Made by a program: the position numbers and the translations under genes. The notes under the pieces were generated by a model. The model was not told the DNA's origin, did not search any database, and worked only from the letters and a program-made list of their open reading frames with translations. This document shows, piece by piece, positions 25,201 to 36,432 of a stretch of 64,000 bases of DNA. Position 1 is the stretch's first letter. Each line of letters starts with the position of its first letter. The DNA is from Liolophura sinensis (lineage: Eukaryota > Mollusca > Polyplacophora > Chitonida > Chitonidae). The stretch is from NCBI RefSeq assembly GCF_032854445.1, contig NC_088303.1:34975501-35039500 (forward strand), in the 5' to 3' direction.

Positions 25201-25560
25201 TAAGCAGGCAAATGACGCAGGTTATTGTAGGGGCTTAAACACAAGCGACCGAAACGTCCCGAGTGTTCGTTGGGGTCAAAAGTTAGCTCCCCTTCTTGGT
25301 TCAACTGATTTCCCGCCTGGTTGTCGTTTTCGCGCCTATCTCATTCGGAGACTACTATATACCTGAAAACGCTGATTGTCATGTATATGTACTATGTTGC
25401 TGAGCTTATGAAATATCACCAAAATATATATAATGAAATAGAAACATTTTTTGTGCTTTATGATACATTATGCTGTGTTAGTATCAAAGTCTACTCACAG
25501 TTATAGATGATGCAGGGCTAGATTTGACTTGTAGTTAATGTCATACTTCTCTGGCCATGC
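22200..25560. other. Gene desert with a diverged local duplication
   Basis: No recognisable coding exon. The frames at 22452-22742 and 23023-23379 have no identifiable domain. Segments 24374-24473 and 24530-24631 align as an old duplication (shared AAATCAT, CATATAGTATACATA-like sequence, GGTTACCA and CGCGAAAA-like ends). Confidence 0.5.

Positions 25561-25562
<2 letters not shown>

Positions 25563-25624
<62 letters not shown>
25563..25624. repeat. (AT)n microsatellite
   Basis: An uninterrupted AT dinucleotide run of about 62 bp. Other AT runs lie at about 26749-26770, 26867-26908 and 41109-41160. Confidence 0.97.
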
Positions 25625-25626
<2 letters not shown>

Positions 25627-25942
25627 TCGAAGTCTTGCGTCCAGTTGGCCGAAAGTGGTTTAGACTTCAATGACACTGTTATTTATTAGCCATAAAACAC
25701 AGAGATCACCCTTGAGTACAGTTCATCAGTATATCTCATGTCAGTTAAGATGCAGCTACATATATTCTCCCCATTGGATGAAACAACGTCAATATTTTGG
25801 TGGCAACCTTGATTTCCATATGGCTATTAGCCTGCTTAACTACTTTGTACATTATAAAGCACAGTGGAAATCGACAGCCAATCGACAGTGTGTCATTCCT
25901 TATAACGAAACAAAGAAAACGTTACCTCTCGTAATGATGTGA

Positions 25943-25982
25943 AATTTAGTTTTAATGCCGTAAATTTAGTTTTAATGCCGTC
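25943..25982. repeat. 20-bp tandem duplication
   Basis: AAATTTAGTTTTAATGCCG occurs twice in direct succession. Confidence 0.8.
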
Positions 25983-26215
25983 ATGTTCGAACATTTCGGT
26001 ACGTCACCATGACCTGGCCACTTAGGACATCTTGACACGACATAATTGTGTAAGTCCTGTTGCATTTTAAAGCTATGTTAAAACAAACAATCCGGACCGC
26101 ACTAGAAGCAAGTTTTCAACAGCGGTTGTGCGTATATATCTTTTCTTATATGTCACTACTGTATGTAAAATCTGATTTCGGATTATAGTTATATCACCAT
26201 TATGTTGAGTATATA

Positions 26216-26342
26216 TGTGAAGAGGTGGCACAGTGGGAAGGTCTGCCAGCAACCTGCGGATAGTCCTGGGTTTCCTCCGGGCTCCGCCCGCTTTCCTCCC
26301 ACCATAATGTTGGCCACCAATCAAATAAATAAATAAATAAAT
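26216..26342 (+). mobile_element. SINE family A, 3' half
   Basis: Runs from GTGGGAAGGTCTGCCAGCAA through GGTTTCCTCCGGGCTC and CCACCATAATG to CCAATCAAATAAATAAATAA. Confidence 0.8.
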
Positions 26343-26437
26343 CACATGTATTTTCTACATGAGCATACTGATACGTACTGATAAATAGGAATTGGCTATC
26401 TCTACCCGGCTTGAACAGCTCTTAAATTCGAACTTCA

Positions 26438-26865
26438 ATTCAAACCACGGGCATTAAGGCTCAATCAAGTCAATAATCATCTGAATAAATAAATACATAA
26501 ATAAATAGCCAGTGAAATAGCACAGAACTAAAGTACATCATAACACTAACATTTAGTTTTTATTATTTTGTGGAAGTTTATGAGATAACAATGTACAAGG
26601 CAAAAATATACAATAATATATAGTAAAATAGAAATTTTAGAGACAAACATACCGTAGATTCTATACACATGTATAACACAGACATAACATGTTTATTCAA
26701 AATACATATGTTCATAACAACATAGATTCGTAGAAAAATATACACGTATGTATATATATATATATATATAATTCAAACAACGGGCATTAAGGCTTAATCA
26801 AGTCAATAATCATCTGAATAAATAAATACATAAATAAATAGCCAGTGAAAAAGCACAGAACTAAA

Positions 26866-26868
<3 letters not shown>
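26438..26868. repeat. Direct 98-bp duplication, 333 bp apart
   Basis: 26438-26535 and 26771-26868 are both 98 bp and differ at only about three positions. Both contain GGGCATTAAGGC, CAATAATCATCTGAATAAAT and AGCACAGAACTAAAGTA. The second copy runs directly into an (AT)n tract and follows another. Confidence 0.9.
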
Positions 26869-26908
<40 letters not shown>

Positions 26909-26911
<3 letters not shown>

Positions 26912-28482
26912 GTGTACATGACATTGTAAATAAAATCTGTTGAGAGTAGATGGTGTCAGTATAAAAATCATTATGTCTTTGGTCAGCTAGTGGTGGGAGA
27001 AACAAAAATTTGTAAAAACCTGTAAATATATTTATTACTTTCACCAATTTTTAAGATGCTATGTTCACAATTACTGTTTTAATAGTTTATAGAATAGCAC
27101 TTTACGTGTTCCTTTACACTGCACAAAACTATAGATATCATTCCATCTAAACATACATGTTAAAGGCGGTTAACATCTAATTAACTTGTTTTTGAATGCA
27201 TATACTGTTCGGGTTTTTTAGCGCTGCATTCTAGACTGGAATCGTATCGTATCGCGATGGTTATTTAGCCCACTGAATCTTAAGATATGTAGTTACAAAG
27301 CATGTAAAATGGAATACAATACACGACAACATTGCCCTGGTAACGATGTAGGCCTATGAGCAATTTACCAGAATGGCGTGAATCCCACGTCTAATCATAC
27401 TATTAGCGTAGAAAGTATTGGTCAATAATCAAAGGTATGCACGTAAATGAATTGGTACACGTGTATAATCGGAATGCTGCAAATTAATGATTGGCGTATT
27501 TTTCTATTAACATATCAACAAATGTAGTGCAATTGTTTTTGACATTTAGGATACGCAATCATGTCTTGAGTTGTACCATAGGATGTTTCTCTGCGAAGCG
27601 ATCAAGCGGTTACAACTGTTCAGCAGTATATACATGTATATGAATGAAGCTGAGGACATGTTAAACCAGATATGCTAGCTAAGAATATTGCAAACAAGGT
27701 ACAACAGTTCATCGATGCAATTCAGTAATTGTCCTCCAGCATCTCTGAATGCCAGAGAAAAAGTTCCGGATAAACCGGAACTTGTATCGCCGGAATAAGA
27801 TCAAGTGAGTCTGAGCGCTTCCAGTGACTCTCAGGCCAGCGTACTGGATGTCGGAAGGCATATAATGAGTTAGACGATCCCCTAGAAGTCCCCTGGAAGT
27901 CCCCCAGGTATCTCAGACAAGTTTGTGTAGCCGTCACAGAACAAAAACGTCACTTCTTATTAAAAACTCTCATATGGTAGCTGAGTTTCGCTAAACACTT
28001 CGCTGCGAGCCGACACCAAGGCATTTAGCTTTTCCTTCAAACTGCCTTCTTGCCTAACCAAATTCCACTGGAAAGAGAATCAAATGATTTATCTAAATAA
28101 CAGTGGAAAGAAGAGAAATAATTTAGTTCATATAACACGTTGCAACATGTGCCATCGAACCACAGTCATATTTAAACATCGTGATTATCATATTTACCCA
28201 CTATACATGTAGGATGAATTAACTATCCCAACACTATAAAGCAGGGTCCATGGCAGTTTGTTTGCGTTCAGGCTTTCCTTGTCCTTTTTAAGACTGTGCA
28301 TGGGTGACGCATGTGCTACTGAATTTCCAGTGTAAAAAATATGGTCTAGCTGAAATCTTATGAAGCTGCAGGTCAAAATGGGATAAAAAGTTGATGTTAT
28401 GTATGTGAAACTACCAATGGTAATTAAAAATTCATAGCACTACCTTCTGTGGCCTCAGAATCATTTGTTCAGTTTCCTCCAC
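26909..28482. other. Intergenic downstream of the SAMD9-like gene
   Basis: No supported gene. The minus-strand 3'UTR of the SAMD9-like gene must begin below 28483, but no clear minus-strand AATAAA was seen in the first 480 bp. A 71-codon minus frame at 27722-27937 has no identifiable domain. Confidence 0.4.
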
Positions 28483-31400
28483 TCATAAACCTGGCAACAA
28501 TCCTATAAATGAAATATTTTTATCACGGTGAAAAACGAAATAATTAGTCAATATAAGGCAGGCAAACAACTTTATTTCTCTCACCTGGTCTGGCGGCAGG
28601 TAGCCCTTTTGTCTGTGAACATGTTTCAACTCCGCAATCCGTCGAAGTTGAATCAGAAGAGATGTAACTTCAACACTTGTGTCGTAGTTAGCACCCGGAA
28701 CTTGGTGGTATGGTCTGACAGGCACAGGCTGATGAGAGGAAGCTTGTGGGCAGACCATTTGTCTGGGATCGTCTCCAGATATACCATAGGCTCTGGGTCC
28801 TGCCCAACTAAAACCTAAGAAGAAGAACACGTGCTTATTCCATATAGATTTGTCGTGGATAGGCATTCCGCTTGGGATAGTGATCTGGGACATGCTTCCC
28901 TCAGATGAGCGAAATGAAATTTGAACATCGTTGCCTTGGTTAATCAGGGTTCCCTGGAGCAACCTCAGTCTCCTCACCGTCTCTGGATTTGTCCAGATCT
29001 GCGCTCCTTTGATCAGTCGTCTTCCCTGCCGTCCGTGAAGCTGTTCAAAATGTGTATATTGGTTCATATCCGAGCCATTTCCCAGATGGTAAATCGTCGT
29101 CTCTTTCTTCTTAATCGGCGGTACTTCTTTTTGCCATGGGTACAATCTGTAAAACGCTAGTTTCCATCTTTTTATTGCTGTCTGCAGGGTTCCACTTGGA
29201 CAACGAGAGCGATCATATCCATCTCCAGTTGGCCAGTGAAACATAACCATGTAAAGATATGCTTCCAATTCAATTCTGTCGTCATCGTCCTTGACCATTC
29301 CATAAAGAGCGTGACTCCATCGGATCAGATCACGGATGGTGCTGACGTTCGTCTTTAATGTAGACAGAGCTAAGGACACACCGATAATGCCCTTAAAGTC
29401 AAATGATTCTGGTTTAGGAGACTCAATGTTTTGAAGCAAAAGACCATGCATATGGCCCAGAGTTGCCTCACCATTCTGCATGTCACGAACGTCCAAGATT
29501 TTTCCAAGAGACAATCCTCCCAGTCGAATGACTCTTCGTCGACGGAAAGCTGCGGCGTCTTCAGGGGACATGTTTAGTGGAATCTTGTCTTGACTTTCAC
29601 CAAAGTGGACATCGTGATATTCCTTCAGCTTGATAAGTCTATTTTTGTTGATTCTGTGCATACCTCTTCGGTAGGCATCCACAGTACCATCCTTCAAATG
29701 CAAGAATTCATCCTCTAGCGAGATAAGTGCATCGCAAGAGCCCTTGAACAATTCTTTCAATCTGTCACAAAGCTCGGGTCCCAGACGACGCTGTGCTTCG
29801 GGTATGATGAAATCTTGGTGGACAAGAAATCGGTGTAAGTTTTCCTTATTGTCAAAAGGAGTCAGAAAGCCCAATAGATCAAGCAAAAGGAGAGTTATCT
29901 GTAGCTCACTGAAATAGCCTACTTTGTTTGAAACAGCCATGGTCTTTTCGGTTTTACTTACTCGCTGCTCTTTTCTGAAGATTTCAATGCCAGTAAAAGC
30001 CTCAGCTATGGCCTCTAAATCCTCTTTGGTTGGCTCATGTGCTGAACTGGTACTGAAGTCTTTTACATATCTGTTATACAGAGCTTCAATTTTGCTTTTA
30101 TAAACCTGACCGAACGTATCCCAGACGCAGGAATTTGATGGTCTCATGTGTGTGCATATTTTGGCGTAGTCCTCAGCCTTTCGCCAATTTTCGGCCTGAA
30201 TGAAAAGTCTAGCGATGCACTGTGCCACCATCGGGTCATCGGTGCGCTCAAACACAGTGATCATGACTTCTGCAGCTTCGTCCACCCCTTCCTCGTTACG
30301 TATCGCTGTTATGAGCGGTGAAAACTTCTCAAGTCTCCCTGGTTTTAACCATGCTCGTTTTTTCATGAGGTTTCTGATCATTTTCCATATCTGTTTGTTT
30401 GAGTTATCTTTGCTTTTCATTACACTGGAGTTAAGAAACTCAATCATAGCTTCGGACACAGTTTGCGGTTTACTTTCAACATCGGTTGTATCCAGTAGAG
30501 ATTGCAAGATTTCCTTCGACATGAGGGAGCTGAACACACGCAAACCTTTAATTTGTCCTCTTAGACCTTGAGTAGGTTTTTGATTAAGAAGGACTCTGAC
30601 ACAAGTGCTAAGGTGTGCTTCCCAACTGGGCATTGGATACTTCCTACTTCGTGCTGGCAACATTATCGGGTCAAAGCTCGACAATGGAACTGGGTGAAAG
30701 TCAATATCGAAAGAGTTTATCAACGATACGTACTTCAATAAGTTTCGTTCCCTTGAGTCTGTAATATCCTCAAGGAACTTGCGCACGGCGCGTTTTATGT
30801 ACTCCGTGTTGAAGTTTTCTTTCATAATGTTGAAAGCAATAAGTGTTTTGGGGTCCACTCCACTTTTCTCTCGATGATTTCTCTCCAAGTCTGAATACTT
30901 CTTCTTAAACCACTGCAGCTCTTCTGTGGGTAAATCATGAGTCAACCAAACAAGTTTATCTTGGTATGCTGTAGCGGATTTGGTTCGTCTGTAGCAAATA
31001 AGCATGACACAAAAAACCGAAAACTCTTGTGAACTTCTGGCTGATTGCCTGCCTGCTTCTTCCAACTCCGCGTACAGTTGATCTACCCTTTCTTCGTCTA
31101 AGTTATCGACAAGAACAAGCACTGGTTTTGGTCTTTCACCGTCTTCATAAAGGCGAAGTTTAGAAATTTGGTCACATGTCTCGTTGGAAAGCTGTTTAAC
31201 AAGACAGCAACGATAATATTCCCGAAGTTCCCAGAGGACATGCTTTGCGGATGTGGTGCCACCAGAACCAGGATGGTGGTAAAAATGCACACGGCCTACT
31301 TTATCACCTTCACGTAGGTCTCCTTCAAGGCATTTCCTCACTTGATTCAACAGGTCCCCATGCTGTTTTCGCTGACAAACATGATCTTTGAACCAAAAAT

Positions 31401-33278
31401 TCCACCAAGATGCTTCGTCACCCCTATAAAAACGTGCTTCTTCATCTTTTGAAAACTTTTCCATGTCTCCTGCTTCCCACCGACTGTCGTCACATTCTGT
31501 TCTACTGAGAATATTCAGATCCGTTAGCTTCCCTTTAACTTTATCCTTCAGCACACAAGACGCTCCAGTCGATGTGGTCAAACAACACTCTGACTGCGGA
31601 ACGGAACCTTTCAGTTGTTTTGCAATCTGGGCGACGTGCTTCCAGGGTATACCCACAACAAACCGATGTTCAAGACTTTCTTTTTCCACATTGCGCCGAA
31701 CTAATTCGCTTTTAAGAGAATCTGCTATGTTTGATTCCTCTGCCAAAACCATCCACTGCTCATCAAATATACGACAAATCTCATCGCATATCTCAGGTAG
31801 AACGCCATCATCTTTCGATAACAGTAGAATAACTATAACTGCGCGTCCTTCTGGTATCTCCGCATGGAAAAATCTCAACACTTCTATAAACCCTATTGAT
31901 CTCTTTCTTTTCCACAGTGATGGAGGGTATGACTCCTTATTCAGCGGAGCGTAACCATTCAAAAACACCCAGGGCGGGTGAAGGGAAGTAGTCAAATCTT
32001 CATACAAGCTCTTTAAGTGATTTTTGTCGTCTGTATTTTCAGATGAACGTGGGTCGAAGTCATCAGAAGTCAGGACAGTGGTTGTTTTAGACAAACCCAA
32101 TTCATACAGATTATATAAACTTTTGTCGTCAGTACAGTCATCCAAATCCATTACCACTGTCCAGTCTCTTCTGCTGAGAAAGTCGAAAGCTTCGTCAGTT
32201 ATTACAGCACGAGATTTGTCATTCGGTTTTCCACACACAAGTATGGGGTAAACATCACTGTCACCCAGCGAATTCATTCCCCCACAAAACAGCTGTACAA
32301 ACTTTTTGTCTAAATCTGGGCAATGTCTGTCTCTCCGTTTATTTCGATCCTTCATCTCTTCACCTTTTCTAGCCTCTGATAGTCTCTTCTTCTGATCCAT
32401 GTGTGTTCTTATGTCGTCACCTGTCAGGTCTTTCACCTCATCCTTGTCAAATACAAGTAACCGCGTGGCATTTTGTTTCTTCTTACTGCCTGACTGTGTT
32501 TGAATAAAAAACGCTTCTTCGCCAGTAAATGAAAATGAAGGCACCACATCAACCTCTACAACATGCAGTTTAGGAGCAACATCCGCTTGCAACACTTCAA
32601 TGAATTTCGGTGGCCGAATAGTCCTTTTCACAATGGAGTGTTGATCATGAAAAAATCCATCTTCTATCGCTTTGTCAAATGTTTCTCGGAATTTGGTTTC
32701 GTCTGTCTGCATCCCCAAAATTTCTCCATCACTGTTTATCCCAAAATGTATAGTTCCATTAGTGCGAGAATTCAAACAAGCGGCAGAAAAACGAACAACT
32801 TCCGAGGCCATATTGATAAGAGGATTCTTCTCACATCGATTAGTTTCTGGTCCCACAAATTTATGCACAGGATTCATCATGTTCGTTACTCTAGTGTCTT
32901 TTCCTCGGATGATTGAATGCTGTTTGTAACAGCTGGTTGGCTTTGTTGCTTTGTCAAACTCCTCTAATTGTTCTTCTCTTTTTGTATCTACCTTGTCATC
33001 ATCATTATCAAATTCGAACTCTTTTCGGAAAAGATAAAGTTTCTTTCGATGTCCAAACGGCATGAATGGAAACAATTTCTCTAACTCTTCTTCTGTCATT
33101 TCACACAGAACACGCCCATCTATAGCCTCCCGACCAATTACTTCCAAAAACTCTCGATCCACTTTGTTACGATCTGCCCAGATCAGAAGCTGCTCACGTA
33201 GTTCCTGCACTGTCCAGGTAAGAATGCTTGGTAAAGGTGTGGTAGACTGTGTTGACGACACCTGGACATCCCTAGAAT
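28483..33278 (-). CDS. SAMD9-like large exon (SAM, AlbA_2, SIR2-like, NTPase, TPR, OB)
   Basis: The acceptor (TTTTATTTCATGTTCAG on the minus strand) leaves a phase-1 start. The reading frame is uninterrupted for about 4.8 kb to TGA at 28485-28483. The near-absence of introns is typical of SAMD9, whose vertebrate coding region is a single exon. The Walker A is the family's GSGGTT variant rather than GKS/T, so nucleotide binding is predicted to be non-canonical. The protein is intact, with no frameshift or premature stop seen. Confidence 0.92.
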
Positions 33279-35256
33279 CTGAACATGAAATAAAACTGAT
33301 GAGCAACACTTATAAGTATGATAAGCTGGATATATTGTAACAAAATGTATGTAAATATATGTTGTAAATATTTTTATTCTTCTTTGAAAGAAAGATGTGC
33401 ATGAAAACTAATCACATTAGTATCCAGTTTAAAGTTAATACCCACCATCTTCATGGACTCCTGTACCCTGCGTTGTGCTTCGTTGTGTTTGGTTGTCTTC
33501 TCGTCTTCTAATATTTAACACGTATTGACTTATGAACAGTTAAGGCCAAACATGAAAGGCTTGCTATAAAAAAGTAACCATACTTGTTGGCTGAAGCGCA
33601 ATTAAAATTTGCCTATGTATGAATACAACAAAATTATTATGAACAGAAATGTGAAGCAGAAACACCTTTGTTGATGACAGAGTTTAACACTAATCTTACA
33701 AGGATAGGTTATTAGGTTTAACTTCTCATTTATGGAAACTTTCCAACTGAAACAAAAGCTCATGGTACTACTGGACAACGTCATATAAGCATTCCTCAGA
33801 ATTTAATACTTCAGTTACCTTTTCCCTAAATAGATTTTTTATTGACTCTTTTTGAAATTTCAAAGGCAGAAAGAATTATTGTGAAACTGTATTATTTAAA
33901 ATGTGGATTATTTTTATTATTTTTTTTAATATGGATCATTTAACCATAACATTGTTAAACTTTGTCACAAATTTTACATCAGCGGGGGGTGGGGATGTGG
34001 GGGTAAATCCAGGGTTAATCCTGGGTAGGGTCACACCCTTAAAAAGACTGATTCACCCGTATCAGTCTAATGGTGGCTTGCTTGCCTTCGGTAAGTCGTC
34101 TCAGTGAAGGAACACTAGATCAATGAACGGTGGAAATCTGTTCCGCAACAACAAGCACATTTCAAACACTATAAGGACTCCTTCTTCGTCTTCGTATGAC
34201 TGAAAAATTGTTAAGTACGACGTTAAACCCCAAGCACTCACTTACATATACATGTAATTACTACGGAGGATAAGAAAATTTTATCAAAAGGATACTCTTG
34301 TTTCTTTTTCTTCTTTCCTTTAACGTTGAATTCCGCCAGTTCAAATACCTGCTCTATCAACTGTTGTGTTCTAGTGACATTCCAGCTTTCCTCCGTGTAA
34401 TTGTGTAGTTCTTCCTGGATTTCACTGAAAGGTACCTGTCCTCCGCTAAATTCCTCGTACAAAACTCTTAATGTGGGCAACCGGGTTGTTAGCTGTAAAC
34501 AGAAAAAGCAACATCATGATTGATGTTTCACTGTACAATATTTTCAATTTAGGATTTCGCTGAGCAACAAAAATACACACTAAACTGTTACTAAATTATT
34601 CTTTATAAAATATTTGTATTTAAATATGAACGGTTGTCTTGTAAGAAAAAAAAATTTCTTAATCAATCTTTATTTCATCTTAAAATTGCACTTTGCCGAA
34701 CTTTATGCTAGATGCATTGTAAGAATGTGACCAGTGATGAATGAACGTCACACGTACATTTCCACAGGCCATTCTAGTGTAGACGTTTATGAATGGAGAT
34801 AGCCACTAAAACTCATATAAAAATACAGTGAAAATTTCATCGTATAAAAATAACGAATACTTCTGCCCTTGTCGTAGAAGTTTCTGACGTTTAAAGCAGT
34901 AATAAAAAAGAATTTATGGGAATTTAACGTGTGTAAATGCTCAGATCAAGCGTACAAAGCATGCACGTGTGCGTACCTGGTGTTATGTCTGCTGGGGGTC
35001 TCAACATGTCTGCTATGAAGCTCTGAACTTTTCTCAGCCCCCTGTAAAACGATTTGTAACTCCCGTGCTTGCACTTCAGTATCTTCATCAGTTTGGTGGC
35101 CTTATCCAGGGACGTAACCTCGTGACAGACTCGCTCCTTGTCACCCAGGTGGAATATCCCATCCTGTATCAGATACTCTACCAACTCTGTGGCATCTAAG
35201 TCCCGCACTATCTCAAGCCTTTTCTCCTCTATCTTCTCCCAGTCCTCCTTCTCCAT
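28483..35256 (-). CDS. CARD-containing SAMD9/SAMD9-like protein
   Basis: Proposed coding exons on the minus strand are 35256-34977 (CARD), 34492-34296, 33507-33446 and 33278-28483. The large exon (about 1,600 codons) has the SAMD9 order. A SAM domain covers residues ~20-90 of that exon, and an AlbA_2 (Schlafen-like) domain with NGTIHFGINSDGEILG covers ~150-290. A SIR2-like region follows at ~330-620. The P-loop NTPase has GSGGTT at ~670 and a Walker B-like VLVLVDN at ~718. An alpha-helical/TPR-like region and a C-terminal OB-like segment (VFFFLGFSWAGPRAYGI) complete it. Vertebrate SAMD9/SAMD9L are cytosolic antiviral, antiproliferative translation inhibitors. Exons 2, 3 and 4 join in phase; exon 1 to exon 2 does not (phase 1 versus 0), so an extra exon or different splice site is implied. 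The function in this animal is inferred. Confidence 0.85.
33446..33507 (-). CDS. SAMD9-like gene, candidate linker exon 3
   Basis: 62 nt. The donor GTGGGT on the minus strand follows GAAGATG, and phase 1 fits the large exon exactly (GAT split as G|AT). The 5' side follows TTAAATATTAG, a weak acceptor without a clear pyrimidine tract. Incoming phase 2 fits exon 2. It encodes a polar, Gln/Thr-rich linker. Confidence 0.55.
33975..34246 (+). mobile_element. SINE family B, in an intron of the SAMD9-like gene
   Basis: Contains GCTTGCCTTCGGTAAGTCGT, CTCAGTGAAGGAACACTAG, GACTGAAAAATTGTTAAGTA and the terminal GACGTTAAACCCCAAGCACT. The tRNA head is degraded. It is antisense to the gene and lies within 50 bp of exon 2's donor. 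Confidence 0.85.
34296..34492 (-). CDS. SAMD9-like gene, candidate exon 2 (helical region)
   Basis: The acceptor CTTTTTCTGTTTACAG and donor GTATCC bound 197 nt open in one frame. They encode an amphipathic, probably helical segment (VLYEEFSGGQVPFSEIQEEL) ending in a Lys-rich run (KGKKKKKQE). No known domain is recognised. Its start phase (0) does not match the end of the CARD exon (1). Confidence 0.6.
34977..35256 (-). CDS. SAMD9-like gene, exon 1: CARD domain
   Basis: The ATG at 35256 has a strong context (GAGAGATGG). It opens a 93-codon stretch with the six-helix CARD pattern: a charged helix 1 (EKIEEKRLEIVRDL), DATELVEYLIQDGIFHLGD, then ERVCHEV, KATKLMKILKCK and a final YRGLRKVQSFIADML. 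The donor GTACGC follows at 34976. CARD domains mediate homotypic assembly in apoptosis and innate immunity. Assignment rests on pattern recognition and should be checked by profile search. Confidence 0.7.
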
Positions 35257-35302
35257 CTCTCCCGCACTGTTATATCTAGACTGTTAGGAAGAGGTGTGCC
35301 GA
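35257..35302 (-). promoter_or_regulatory. 5'UTR part of the CARD exon
   Basis: On the minus strand a strong acceptor (a long T-run then CAG) ends at 35303, so the exon starts at 35302 with a 46-nt leader. At least one upstream non-coding exon exists. Confidence 0.55.
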
Positions 35303-35637
35303 CTGAAAAAAAAACAAACAATTATTTATCAGATTATGTTTTATGTGAATTATACGATTCCATAGGTAACTCTCTGTGATTGTTCGATCACTAGCTCAAT
35401 GATTATTTGTCTTTTCGAAAAGCAAGCCTAATCATACTAATAGCGTAGTTTGTTCAACAAGTTCCCCAGCGTAAAACCCAGTTGTTGTCGTAAAGCAAAT
35501 ATTTATACCAGTATTTGACAAGTACGACAGCGTGCTAGCAGACAATGATGTGCTTTTAGACAGCTTGAAACCGACTTAATGGAAATTATCCCCCATTGAA
35601 CGAAGAGCGTTTGAACCGTATTCGGCTATGAGACCAA

Positions 35638-35661
35638 CCCCCCCCCCCCCCCCCCCCCCCC
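35638..35661. repeat. Poly-C tract (24 nt)
   Basis: An uninterrupted homopolymer. Comparable G tracts are at 10836-10850, 11757-11769 and 43194-43213. Confidence 0.95.
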
Positions 35662-35899
35662 GTCTTTGCATCACGTGGTTTTGTTTACTGGACTTCCCCG
35701 ACCTTGGGTCAGGGGTCACACGCAGTACAGGCGAAAGGTCAGAACAGCCAGCTGTCGAGCGGGAACTGTATTAATTGCGGCTGTCATTTTGCCACTGCAT
35801 GGGGCATGTCCAAAGAGTTTTTCTGTCAACAAATAGAAAGAAATGTAATTTATTTGTAGCCTTTGCGGTCGCGGTGAACTGAATATGCATCTATGCGAC

Positions 35900-35965
35900 G
35901 CGCGGGCTATTTATAGCTGACAGCTTTGGCGTTTTCAGCCGGATTCCCTGAGTCACGTGACGGCG
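35900..35965 (-). promoter_or_regulatory. Candidate promoter of the CARD-SAMD9 gene
   Basis: TATAAATA on the minus strand at 35915-35908 lies about 0.65 kb upstream of the CARD start, in GC-richer sequence (GCGACGCGCGGGC). Just upstream lies a perfect GTCACGTGAC palindrome (35952-35961, E-box/USF-TFE type). An AAAATGGCGACC YY1-like site follows at 35979-35990. Confidence 0.4.
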
Positions 35966-36226
35966 AGTACGGCAGCCCAAAATGGCGACCAATACATCGA
36001 AGTGGTGGCAACTTGTGCGCTGAAATTGTTTGATTTTGTTGAACATATTGGAGTAGGGATCGTGCGTGTTTGTTTTGAAGCACCCCTTTACGTGTTGTGT
36101 CCTCACAGAAACCAGGATTTCCAGTGTGAAACCAGACGTCAGTGTGGCCCTGCCTGCTCTTTACGGCAGTGCATCTTAGATCAGTTGAGCCACAGTCGCG
36201 CGGCTAATATATTCAGGCATGGTTTC

Positions 36227-36391
36227 GGTTTCACGAAACTTCCTAAGGCCACTTAATTGCTTAAGTCGCAGTTTTTTGCTTAAGTCCAGGAAAGAGTGTT
36301 TCTCGACAAAAACTTAAGTTAAACGCTTCGAAAGTATAATATTATGTTTACTTAAGTAAAATAACTTTAAAAGTTTCGTGAAACCGGGCCC
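36227..36391. mobile_element. Short MITE with GTTTCACGAAACTT terminal inverted repeats
   Basis: GGTTTCACGAAACTTCC at about 36227 is the inverted complement of AAGTTTCGTGAAACCGGGCC at 36369-36388. The interior holds GCTTAAGT motifs in both orientations. About 160 bp, non-coding. Confidence 0.7.
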
Positions 36392-36432
36392 TACTTTTTA
36401 GGAGAGGATCTGTAGATTATTCTGCTCGTGGC

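Noticed and set aside
28528-33340. Plus-strand frames of 75-163 codons
   Set aside because: They are antisense shadows of the SAMD9-like exon.
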